Shown one piece after another: positions 56,905-64,000 of a DNA stretch of 64,000 nucleotides. The notes under the pieces are model-generated. The model ran no database searches and had not been told where the DNA came from. It saw only the letters and a list, made by a program, of their open reading frames with translations. Origin of the DNA: Prochlorococcus sp. AG-347-K19 (GTDB lineage: Bacteria > Cyanobacteriota > Cyanobacteriia > PCC-6307 > Cyanobiaceae); contig QCCG01000001.1 in assembly GCA_003281335.1 (NCBI GenBank), forward strand, positions 62,001 to 126,000, read 5' to 3'. The position numbers and the translations under genes are program-made. Within the stretch, counting starts at the first letter, position 1. Each line of letters begins with the position of its first letter.

Positions 56905-58134
56905 TTACTTTGAATTCATTGCTAATAGGGCAGTACCAAATGAAGTGGTTTTTTTACATGAAACTATTGGTATATTTATAATTTTTTCTCTTATTTTTCT
57001 CCACTGAGGGTTTTTTGAACCTCCACCAATAGTAATAATTTTTTTTGGAAGTGAACCTGTTAGTTCGCCTAGTTTTTCCCATCCTTTCAATTCGATCGTG
57101 GCTAGTCCCTCGAATAATGAATGCAAATAAAGTGAGTCGCTTACTGGCCTTGGACCAAGTATCGGCTCTAAATTAGAATTATTAACAGGAAATCTCTCTC
57201 CTTTACTATTAAGAGGTAAAAGATTTAAAGAAGTGTTTTTTAATGGATTTATTTGTCTACTGAGCTCCTTTATTTCTGAATCAGAGAAGAGCTGAGACAA
57301 TATGCCGCATCCTGCGTTTGATGCTCCTCCACATATCCAATGGCCGTTTACTCTATGGTTTGTAATTCCTTGTTTTTTTATAGGTTTATCAATAATTTTC
57401 TTGACTACAATAGTTGTTCCTAAAACTGTGAGACCATCATCTTTACCTAAACCTGCAGCTATTACACTTGCATTAGAGTCTGTGGTGCCTGAGATTAATA
57501 GTAATTTTTTATTCAAGTTAAATCTCTCTGCTAAATCAAAATTCACTTGTCCAATAATTTCCCCGCTTTTAATTATTTGAGGTAGGCATTTTTGCCATGA
57601 AGTATAGAGATAACTTTTTGGCCATGATTCTTTTTTTACATCCCAACCAAGTTTTAGATTATTGCCTTCTTCTCCATGAGTCCAATCTTTTAAAAACCAA
57701 CCAGTGATCCAATCAGATTGATGTCGTAAAAGTATATTTGTCCCATATTTATCTATTAACTTTAATGCTTTAGCAAGACTACTATATGGAGTTCGCAGAT
57801 GATCTTCTCCAGAAGTTAAGGATTCAAGAATAATCTTATGTTCATTACATGCTTGGTCATATGGGATTGCTTCTCCTAAAGGCTCTCCTTGCAAATTGGA
57901 TGGTATTAGAGTTCCTGAGGTGCCTGAGATAGCCAATTTATTAAGGTTAATTTTTACGTCGATAGGTAAACTAACTAAAAGATTTTCACAAGAATTGATC
58001 CATGAATTTGGATTTTTGAAGCTGTATGAATAGGGTACTGAATTTGAATATATTAATTTCTGATGAAGATTAATTATTGATATTCTTGCACCACTGGTTC
58101 CAAAGTCTAACCCTCCATAAAAATTTTCAGGCAT
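56905..58134 (-). CDS. FGGY-family carbohydrate kinase
   Basis: The 409-residue kinase starts at the ATG at 58134, giving MPENFYGGLDFGTSGARISI; a longer frame upstream overlaps metK. LAISGTSGTLIPSN, LISGTTDSNASVIAAGL and ITIGGGSKNPQWRKI are phosphate, adenosine and hinge motifs of FGGY kinases. It resembles cyanobacterial and plant xylulokinase-like proteins that were shown to phosphorylate D-ribulose; that substrate is an inference here. It starts 11 bases after metK and is cotranscribed with it. Confidence 0.87.
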   Translation of the reverse strand: MPENFYGGLDFGTSGARISIINLHQKLIYSNSVPYSYSFKNPNSWINSCENLLVSLPIDVKINLNKLAISGTSGTLIPSNLQGEPLGEAIPYDQACNEHKIILESLTSGEDHLRTPYSSLAKALKLIDKYGTNILLRHQSDWITGWFLKDWTHGEEGNNLKLGWDVKKESWPKSYLYTSWQKCLPQIIKSGEIIGQVNFDLAERFNLNKKLLLISGTTDSNASVIAAGLGKDDGLTVLGTTIVVKKIIDKPIKKQGITNHRVNGHWICGGASNAGCGILSQLFSDSEIKELSRQINPLKNTSLNLLPLNSKGERFPVNNSNLEPILGPRPVSDSLYLHSLFEGLATIELKGWEKLGELTGSLPKKIITIGGGSKNPQWRKIREKIINIPIVSCKKTTSFGTALLAMNSK

Positions 58135-58145
58135 AGAAAAATAAT

Positions 58146-59387
58146 TTATAAAAAGATTTTGGCAGCCTCCGCTAATTGGGCTGCTTTTTCTTCTACATTT
58201 TCCCAAGGCAGCTCAAGATCTCTTCTGCCAAAATGTCCATAGGATGCAGTCTTTCTAAAAAATTTACCTCCCATTTTTTTTGGTAGATTTCTTAAGTTAA
58301 ATTCTTTTATTATTGCTGCGGGTCTTAAATCAAAGTTCTCTTTAATTAGTTCAGTCAAATTGGCTTGTGTAATAACACCTGTATCAAAAGTTTCCACTAG
58401 TATAGAAATTGGTTTTGCTACTCCAATTGCATAACTTAATTGTACTTCTGCTTTTCTTGCCAATTTCGCCTTAACTATACTTTTGGCAACATAACGTGCG
58501 GCATAAGCGGCTGATCTATCTACTTTTGTGGGATCTTTACCAGAGAATGCCCCTCCTCCGTGCCTTGCATAACCACCATAGGTATCTACAATAATTTTTC
58601 TGCCAGTGAGCCCCGCATCTCCTTGAGGCCCGCCCACGACAAATTTTCCCGTGGGGTTTACTAGAAATCTTGTTTTGCTAATGTTTGGTTTGACTTCTAA
58701 ATCTTCAGTAGCAGGAATTACAACATGCTTCCATAAATCTTCTTTTATTCTTTGACGAATTTCTTGTTCATTTGTTGTTCCATCTATCTCAGGATTATGT
58801 TGAGTTGAAATTAAAATTGTATTAATAGAAACTGGTAAACCTTTTTCGTAATCAATGCTTACTTGAGTTTTACCATCAGGGAGTAGATAATTAAGGACTT
58901 CTTCATGCCTCACTTTAGAAAGTTGAATGGCTAATCTATGAGCTAAACTAATCGGTAAGGGCATTAATTCAGGCGTCTCATCGCATGCATAGCCGAACAT
59001 TATGCCTTGATCACCAGCGCCGGTATTATCTTCCAAATCATCGTTAACATCATCTGCTTCATTTACTCCTTGAGAAATATCTGGTGATTGCTCGTCAAGT
59101 GCTACTAAAACAGCACAACTATTTGCGTCAAAGCCACCTGCACTATAGTCTGAATATCCAATTTCTTTAATTACATTTCTAACAAGTTTTATATAATCAA
59201 CCTTTGCTTTTGAAGTTATTTCTCCAGTAAGTAAGCAAAGACCCGTATTAACAACAGTTTCGCATGCAACTCTGCTTTCTGGATCTTCTGTCAATAAAGC
59301 ATCTAAAACAGCGTCACTAATTTGATCACATATTTTGTCAGGATGACCTTCAGTAACGGATTCCGAAGTGAAAATGAAATCACTCAT
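58146..59387 (-). CDS. metK: S-adenosylmethionine synthetase
   Basis: MetK makes S-adenosylmethionine from methionine and ATP. The 413-residue protein has the N-terminal [20 protein letters not shown], the ATP loop [17 protein letters not shown] and [19 protein letters not shown], all intact. No SAM riboswitch is visible in the 137 bases upstream. It is followed by the FGGY kinase, an odd but tight pairing (11 bases). Confidence 0.98.
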   Translation of the reverse strand: MSDFIFTSESVTEGHPDKICDQISDAVLDALLTEDPESRVACETVVNTGLCLLTGEITSKAKVDYIKLVRNVIKEIGYSDYSAGGFDANSCAVLVALDEQSPDISQGVNEADDVNDDLEDNTGAGDQGIMFGYACDETPELMPLPISLAHRLAIQLSKVRHEEVLNYLLPDGKTQVSIDYEKGLPVSINTILISTQHNPEIDGTTNEQEIRQRIKEDLWKHVVIPATEDLEVKPNISKTRFLVNPTGKFVVGGPQGDAGLTGRKIIVDTYGGYARHGGGAFSGKDPTKVDRSAAYAARYVAKSIVKAKLARKAEVQLSYAIGVAKPISILVETFDTGVITQANLTELIKENFDLRPAAIIKEFNLRNLPKKMGGKFFRKTASYGHFGRRDLELPWENVEEKAAQLAEAAKIFL

Positions 59388-59524
59388 TTACAAAGTATTT
59401 TGAAATTAGACTTCATCCTAAATTAGATTATCGTTACAAATCAATTTATGTAAATTAAATAATACTTGTACGAGAATAATGAGGCTTTAATTCTTATATT
59501 CTTAAACAAAATAAATAAGTAAAT

Positions 59525-60616
59525 TTATACTGCTTCAGAAGATGCAGTGGGAATCTCTTCATTATCGTCAGTTTGTTCAAATAACATTTGTTTATATTTT
59601 GCAGCCATTTCTTCAGCTTTACTAAAAACTTTTTGTGGATCCGTTAGCATATCTCCTGGTTCAGGTTCAAGTGCTTTAGTAGATAATGAAATTCGTCCTC
59701 TTTCTGAATCAAGGTCAATTATCATGACTTTCATTTGGTCACTCACATTTAAAACATTATGAGGAGTCTCAATATGTTCATGACTAATCTCAGAAATGTG
59801 CAATAGACCACTAACTCCACCAATATCAATAAAGGCTCCATAAGGTTTAATACCTTTTACAGAACCAACAACAACTTCGCCTACCTCAAGTCGGTTCATT
59901 TTTTTCTCAACCAAAGCTCTCCTATGGCTTAGCACTAATCTATTTCTCTCTTCATCAACTTCAAGAAATTTTAAAGGCAAATATTCACCTTCTAAGTCAT
60001 CTTTAATTTTTCGAGCACTTATATGAGAGCCTGGAATAAAACCTCTCAAGCCTTCTACCCTAACGAGAGCTCCTCCTCTATTTGTTGCGAAAACTTCAGA
60101 ATAAATAGTTGCATCTTCTTTTTGGAGCTGTCTAACCCTTTCCCATGCTCTTTGATATTCAATTCTTCTAATGGAGAGGGCTAATTGGCCATCTTCATTT
60201 TCTTCGCTCATTATGAAAAATTCTCTACTTTCTGAAGGTTGTAAAACATCATTAAGTCCTTCAACTCTATTTATTGAAACCTCCTGAACAGGCATAAAAG
60301 CGGCTGTTTTTGCTCCTATATCTATCATGGCCCCTTTGGGCTCTAAAGCAAAAACGGTACCTTTAACTAGATCGCCAGGCTTGAAGTTATAGTCATACTT
60401 ACCCAAAAGTGATGCAAATTCTTCTTGTGTGAATCCTGCGTTGTCAAAATCCGTATTTTTTCTGCTGGAGGAAGAATCTGCTGAAGGTATATCGCTCTTC
60501 TCGAATGATAAATCCTCCTCATTTTGAGATGCTGAATCTTTATCTAACTCAGACGAATTTTTAATTTCTTGATCCTCAGAAAGTTCTTTAATGGTTTGGG
60601 AAGAATTTTCGTTCAT
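59525..60616 (-). CDS. rpsA: 30S ribosomal protein S1
   Basis: The 363-residue cyanobacterial S1 has an acidic N-terminal tail of about 70 residues and three S1 domains: GDLVKGTVFALEPKGAMIDI near 82, DATIYSEVFATNRGGALVRV near 167, and GEVVVGSVKGIKPYGAFIDI with GGVSGLLHISEISHE near 245. S1 recruits mRNAs with weak Shine-Dalgarno sites. A short dyad lies 16 bases upstream. nrdR is upstream on the same strand. Confidence 0.96.
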   Translation of the reverse strand: MNENSSQTIKELSEDQEIKNSSELDKDSASQNEEDLSFEKSDIPSADSSSSRKNTDFDNAGFTQEEFASLLGKYDYNFKPGDLVKGTVFALEPKGAMIDIGAKTAAFMPVQEVSINRVEGLNDVLQPSESREFFIMSEENEDGQLALSIRRIEYQRAWERVRQLQKEDATIYSEVFATNRGGALVRVEGLRGFIPGSHISARKIKDDLEGEYLPLKFLEVDEERNRLVLSHRRALVEKKMNRLEVGEVVVGSVKGIKPYGAFIDIGGVSGLLHISEISHEHIETPHNVLNVSDQMKVMIIDLDSERGRISLSTKALEPEPGDMLTDPQKVFSKAEEMAAKYKQMLFEQTDDNEEIPTASSEAV

Positions 60617-60631
60617 TTGTTGTATCGCAGA

Positions 60632-60646
60632 CTACCTAAGGTAGTT
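60632..60646 (-). promoter_or_regulatory. Dyad in the rpsA leader
   Basis: ACTACCT and AGGTAGT are perfect inverted repeats with one central base, 16 to 30 bases upstream of the rpsA start. An RNA hairpin with a 6-base stem is possible. S1 represses its own translation in other bacteria; whether this dyad does so is a guess. Confidence 0.35.
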
Positions 60647-60725
60647 AGAAAGGGATGCTACTAGCCTGCAAACCAATAGCAAAAAACATTTGTGATATGT
60701 ATTCTACACTTTAAGATGCTGAATT

Positions 60726-61205
60726 TTATGAAATTGAAGCTAATTGGTTCTTTGAATTTCCCTTTAGAGATTCAAGAGTTGAAATAAAATCTTTTACCCC
60801 ATTAAATTTTCTGTAAACTGAGGCGTATCTTATGTAGGCGACTTCGTTTTCTTTCCTCAGATTTTTAAGTATTAATTCTCCGATTTGTGAAGATTTAATA
60901 TCTTTATTAGAATCTTGAACGATTTGAGATTCAATTCCATCTACGAAATTAATAATTGCTTCACTACTGAAGTTAGTTTTTTCGCATGCTCTTGATATGC
61001 CATTAAATAATTTTTGTTTATCAAATAATTCTCTGCCACCGTCTTTCTTTATAACTGAGACTGGCATTGTTTCCACTCTTTCATAAGTTGTAAATCTAAA
61101 GCTGCAATTTAAGCACTCTCTTCTTCTTCGAACACTTTTACCACTATCAGCAGATCTAGATTCCAAAACTCTGCTATCTGTGTTTTGACAGGTTGGACAC
61201 TGCAT
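60726..61205 (-). CDS. nrdR: Transcriptional repressor NrdR
   Basis: NrdR represses ribonucleotide reductase genes according to the (d)ATP level. The 159-residue protein has an N-terminal zinc ribbon with [15 protein letters not shown] and [15 protein letters not shown], then an ATP-cone ([20 protein letters not shown]). No nrd gene or clear NrdR box lies nearby. It is between rpsA and the psbB-psbT terminator on the minus strand. Confidence 0.97.
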   Translation of the reverse strand: MQCPTCQNTDSRVLESRSADSGKSVRRRRECLNCSFRFTTYERVETMPVSVIKKDGGRELFDKQKLFNGISRACEKTNFSSEAIINFVDGIESQIVQDSNKDIKSSQIGELILKNLRKENEVAYIRYASVYRKFNGVKDFISTLESLKGNSKNQLASIS

Positions 61206-61265
61206 GTGGTGAAATTAGTTATACTTTAACTCTAATAGTAGAGTAATATATTAATTATGAAAAGT

Positions 61266-61290
61266 AAAAAAACCTCTTGTTAAAGAGGTT
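61266..61290 (-). terminator. Intrinsic terminator of psbB-psbT
   Basis: AACCTCTT and AAGAGGTT form an 8-base stem around a 4-base loop; the seven A residues at 61266-61272 become a U-run on the minus strand. It is 13 bases after the psbT stop and ends the psbB-psbT message. T-runs on the other side make it nearly bidirectional. Confidence 0.85.
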
Positions 61291-61302
61291 TTTTTTTTGA
61301 GT

Positions 61303-61401
61303 TCATTTTCTGTCAAATTTAGGGGGATCTCTAAAGGCGACAGCAAAGAACAAAGTAACAACTGCGAGAGTTAGAATAAGAACGTAAGCAAAAGCTTCCA
61401 T
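61303..61401 (-). CDS. psbT: Photosystem II protein PsbT
   Basis: The 32-residue single-helix subunit is [20 protein letters not shown] followed by [12 protein letters not shown], the normal PsbT. It lies 23 bases after psbB on the same strand and shares its transcript, as in plastids. Confidence 0.96.
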   Translation of the reverse strand: MEAFAYVLILTLAVVTLFFAVAFRDPPKFDRK

Positions 61402-61424
61402 AAGATTAAGTAAATAAGTTTAGT

Positions 61425-62948
61425 TTAAACCCTTCCTGGGATTCTTCTTGTGGTTTCGTCGCCAAGCTTCTTGAATAAACCAAATTCAACTTGGTCTCCA
61501 ATCTCGGCATCAATACCAGCAAAGGAATTTCTGTAAAGAGTCCTTGAAGCATGCCACCAGTGGCCAAACAAGAATAGCAATCCGAAACATAAATGTGCAT
61601 ATGTAAACCATGCTCTTGGTGAGCTTCTGAATACACCGTCAGATTTATATGTATCTCTGTCAAACTTGAATGCTTCTCCTAGTTGAGCCTTTCTGGCTAA
61701 TCTTTTAACTACTGCAGGATCTGTAAATGTTTGTCCATCTAGGTCTCCTCCATAGATAGTTGCAGTGATACCAGTTTGTTCAAAAGAATACTTTGCTTCA
61801 GCTCTTCTAAATGGAATATCTGCCCGTACATTACCTTCTTTGTCTTCAAGAATAACAGGAAAGTTTTCAAAGAAATTAGGTATTCTTCTTACTTCTAATT
61901 CGTTACCTTCCTTGTCTTGAAAAGCAATATGACCTTGCCAACCAGTTGGTAATCCATCTCCATTTACAAGAGCTCCAACTCTAAATAATCCTCCTTTAGC
62001 TGGGCTATTCCCAACATAATCGTAGAAGGCTAGTTTTTCTGGAATCGATGCATATGCCTCTGATTTAGTGGCACCATTATCTATAGCTGCTTGTACTCTT
62101 CTATTAATTTCAGTTTTGAAATAGCCTGAGTCCCATTGATATCTGGTAGGACCAAAAAGCTCTACTGGGGTTGTTGCTGAACCGTACCACATTGTTCCTG
62201 AAACAACGAAAGATACAAATAAGACAGCGGCTAGAGCACTAGCTAAGACTCCTTCGAGACTTCCAAGTTTTAGTGCTCTATAAAGTCTTTCTCCAGGTCT
62301 ATTGGTGATGTGAAAAATACCTCCAATAATACCCATAAGACCTGCCGCAATATGATTCGCTACAATACCTCCAGGATTAAAAGGATTAAATCCTTCTACT
62401 CCCCAGGAAGGAGCTACAGGTTCTACATGTCCAGTTAAGCCATAAGGGTCAGAAACCCAAATCCCTACATTTGCGCAATGAAAAGCTCCAAAACCAAAAC
62501 AGGTTAGTCCTGCTAGAAGAAGGTGAATCCCGAAAATTCTTGGCAAATCGAGAGCAGGCTCACCAGTTCTTGAATCTTCCCACAAATCTAAGTCCCAGTA
62601 GGTCCAGTGCCAAATAGAGGCCAACATCAAAAGACCACTAAATACTATGTGAGCTGCTGCAACCCCTTCGAAACTCCAGAATCCAGGATCAACTCCAGTA
62701 GCACCTGTTATGTCCCATCCGTTCCAACTACTTGTGATACCCAGTCTTGCCATGAAAGGCATAACGTACATTCCCTGTCTCCACATTGGATTGAGAACAG
62801 CATCAGAAGGATCAAAAATGGCTAATTCATAAAGAGCCATAGAACCGGCCCAGCCGGCTAATAATGCAGTATGCATAAGATGCACAGCAAGTAGTCGACC
62901 TGGGTCATTAATAACTACTGTGTGAACTCGATACCAAGGCAATCCCAT
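61425..62948 (-). CDS. psbB: Photosystem II CP47 chlorophyll apoprotein
   Basis: The 507-residue CP47 core antenna has six membrane helices and starts [19 protein letters not shown]. Chlorophyll-ligand histidines occur in [46 protein letters not shown] and [18 protein letters not shown]. The large lumen loop follows [20 protein letters not shown]. It has the usual length. It is the first gene of psbB-psbT and is divergent from a 2Fe-2S ferredoxin gene across a 222-base gap that must hold both promoters; I could not pick a clear box there. Confidence 0.98.
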   Translation of the reverse strand: MGLPWYRVHTVVINDPGRLLAVHLMHTALLAGWAGSMALYELAIFDPSDAVLNPMWRQGMYVMPFMARLGITSSWNGWDITGATGVDPGFWSFEGVAAAHIVFSGLLMLASIWHWTYWDLDLWEDSRTGEPALDLPRIFGIHLLLAGLTCFGFGAFHCANVGIWVSDPYGLTGHVEPVAPSWGVEGFNPFNPGGIVANHIAAGLMGIIGGIFHITNRPGERLYRALKLGSLEGVLASALAAVLFVSFVVSGTMWYGSATTPVELFGPTRYQWDSGYFKTEINRRVQAAIDNGATKSEAYASIPEKLAFYDYVGNSPAKGGLFRVGALVNGDGLPTGWQGHIAFQDKEGNELEVRRIPNFFENFPVILEDKEGNVRADIPFRRAEAKYSFEQTGITATIYGGDLDGQTFTDPAVVKRLARKAQLGEAFKFDRDTYKSDGVFRSSPRAWFTYAHLCFGLLFLFGHWWHASRTLYRNSFAGIDAEIGDQVEFGLFKKLGDETTRRIPGRV

Positions 62949-63170
62949 CGGTTAATTTCTAGTAACTATGCTGAATAAACAGCTAAACATCACGATAGTA
63001 AGGGTTTTTTAGTCTTTGAGGGATTTTTGTAAATAAATATATTTTCTAGCAAAAATTGGGCAGATCAATTAGCAGAACTGAGTTTATAAGGAATATTTGG
63101 CTAAAAACTGTTAATATTTTGGTCACAATTCTCAAAGTAAAACGCCAAAATAAGAGAAATAACTAAAAAA

Positions 63171-63533
63171 ATGGCAACTATCAGATTTATTCGTGAGGAT
63201 TTAGAGGTCCAATGCAATCCAGGTGAAAATTTAAGGGAACTTGTAATGAAAGAGAACTTACAGCTTTATGGATTAAAAGGTATTTTAGGAAATTGTGGAG
63301 GTGCAGGACAATGCAGTACTTGTTTTATTTCAGTTGAAGGAGGAAACAAAAATTCGTTGAGTCCTCTTACCTCTGTCGAAGAAGAAAAACTCAAAAATAG
63401 ACCAGAAAATTGGCGCCTTGCTTGCCAAACGTTAATAAAATCCTCTGCAGTAATTTTAACAAAACCACAGTCTCCCCCTTCAAATTTGGAAGAACTAAAA
63501 AAAATTAGTGAAAATAAAAAATTACCTCGCTAA
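63171..63533 (+). CDS. 2Fe-2S ferredoxin, plant-type
   Basis: The 120-residue protein has a plant-type [2Fe-2S] site with cysteines in GNCGGAGQCSTC (C-x5-C-x2-C) and a fourth in WRLACQTL about 36 residues later. This C-x5-C spacing, with the N-terminal IRFIREDLEVQCNPG strand, fits the cyanobacterial minor ferredoxins rather than PetF, where the first gap is 4. It probably transfers electrons for a specific partner; partner unknown. It is divergent from psbB and 104 bases before psbM. Confidence 0.88.
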   Translation: MATIRFIREDLEVQCNPGENLRELVMKENLQLYGLKGILGNCGGAGQCSTCFISVEGGNKNSLSPLTSVEEEKLKNRPENWRLACQTLIKSSAVILTKPQSPPSNLEELKKISENKKLPR

Positions 63534-63637
63534 ATTGTTTAAGACTGTTAATCAGTTTATAAAATTTGTTTATTTTTCCACTTTATCAATAGTTATACGT
63601 TTATAGTCTTAATACCTAATAAAGAAACACCAATTAA

Positions 63638-63790
63638 ATGGAAACAACTAACTTTGGATTCGTAGCTAGTCTTTTATTTGTAGGGGTGCCAACAATATTC
63701 CTCATAGGTTTATTTATTTCTACACAAGATGGAGAAAAATCAAGCTTCTACTCTGACTCTAGTAAGGGTAGGCTTGGACCAAAACGCTAA
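63638..63790 (+). CDS. psbM: Photosystem II protein PsbM
   Basis: The 50-residue protein has METTNFGFVASLLFVGVPTI, one helix, and a tail with GEKSSFYSDSSKGRLGPKR, which fits the picocyanobacterial PsbM. PsbM lies at the photosystem II dimer interface. The ATG follows ACCAATTAA, with no strong ribosome site. A 104-base gap upstream must hold its promoter; TATAGT near 63603 is a possible -10. Confidence 0.93.
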   Translation: METTNFGFVASLLFVGVPTIFLIGLFISTQDGEKSSFYSDSSKGRLGPKR

Positions 63791-63801
63791 TACTTTAATA
63801 A

Positions 63802-64000
63802 ATGCTTTGCGTTTCTGGAAAAGATTTTTTATTTTGGAAAAAAAAGCAACTTTCTAAAGGGGGAGATCAACAATCTCTTGCTGTTTTACTCGATTGTGTA
63901 GGCGGCATAACAATTAGTGACTTAAACTTGATAAGTATAAATCCTAAGGAAAATCTACACTTAAAAAATAATTTAGAATTTTTAGAATCTGTTTGGGACG
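63802..64000 (+). CDS. prmC: PrmC/HemK release factor methyltransferase, 3' end outside window
   Basis: The first 66 residues are visible before the window ends. MLCVSGKDFLFWKKKQLSKG followed by GDQQSLAVLLDCVGGI and ISDLNLI matches the N-terminal helical domain of PrmC, which methylates the GGQ glutamine of peptide release factors. The methyltransferase part lies beyond the window. It begins 11 bases after psbM. The call rests on the N-terminal domain only. Confidence 0.8.
   Translation, partial: MLCVSGKDFLFWKKKQLSKGGDQQSLAVLLDCVGGITISDLNLISINPKENLHLKNNLEFLESVWD

Noticed and set aside
58135-58206. Longer start of the FGGY kinase
   Set aside because: It would overlap metK by 61 bases, and the family N terminus begins at the ATG at 58134.
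59388-59524. SAM riboswitch before metK
   Set aside because: I looked for a helical junction and conserved core and saw none.
1-64000. Mobile elements, prophage, tRNA-linked integration, toxin-antitoxin, defence island
   Set aside because: No transposase, integrase, phage structural gene, terminal inverted repeats or attachment duplications at the three tRNAs were seen; gene content is core cyanobacterial throughout.

Overview
The window is an ordinary, very gene-dense stretch of a cyanobacterial core chromosome. The best fit is a high-light-adapted Prochlorococcus: the DNA is strongly AT-rich, intergenic spaces are tiny, and it carries cyanobacterium-only families (DUF3084, DUF3146, DUF3769, DUF3181, DUF3155). 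It also has eleven photosystem II genes, NDH-1 genes, chlD, and above all a reduced phycoerythrin beta gene with a CpeS lyase but no alpha subunit. The genus call is inference from gene content and order; I could not compare sequences to a database.

Layout. 1-5 kb: the end of a DUF3084 membrane protein, a RuvX/YqgF-like protein, pth, and the divergent psbH / psbN-psbI block followed by a DUF3769 outer-membrane (LptD/OstA-like) protein. 5-10 kb: a leftward glyA-cinA-leuC-leuD run and tRNA-Arg. 10-15 kb: murJ, sfsA, the ammonium transporter amt behind a textbook NtcA-type promoter and a small leader hairpin, then ispH. 15-25 kb: DoxX, purH, an esterase, a GAF-type histidine kinase, cobS, tgt, psbK, a Gfo/Idh oxidoreductase, a CNNM/CorC protein and a tRNA with CAU anticodon. 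25-37 kb: pyrE, ygfZ, a RecB/DEDD hybrid nuclease, phosphohexomutase, rdgB, carotenoid oxygenase, hisB, fabI, a DegT aminotransferase, photolyase, NUDIX and folK. 37-47 kb: chlD, a two-gene MCE/ABC lipid transporter, yvcK, ndhCKJ, then rubredoxin-ycf48-psbEFLJ. 47-56 kb: mtnP, an oxidoreductase-SelD fusion, the CCA enzyme, uvrD/pcrA and the phycoerythrin remnant. 56-64 kb: tRNA-Phe, metK with an FGGY kinase, rpsA, nrdR, psbB-psbT, a 2Fe-2S ferredoxin, psbM and the start of prmC.

How it works together. The theme is photosystem II and its support: subunits (psbB, E, F, H, I, J, K, L, M, T, plus PsbN), assembly factors (rubredoxin, Ycf48), chlorophyll synthesis (chlD), cyclic electron flow (ndhCKJ), isoprenoid supply (ispH) and photolesion repair (photolyase, uvrD). 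The rest is housekeeping for nitrogen, amino acids, nucleotides, cofactors and tRNA.

I see no insertion sequence, prophage, CRISPR array, toxin-antitoxin or defence island, and no convincing new multi-gene system. The points most worth a second look are small: the amt leader hairpin, the structured 255-base gap before the histidine kinase, dyads at psbH/psbN and psbE, the phycoerythrin remnant with an unannotated-size 59-residue ORF, the degenerate-RecB nuclease, and mtnP/selD start codons only 10 bases apart.
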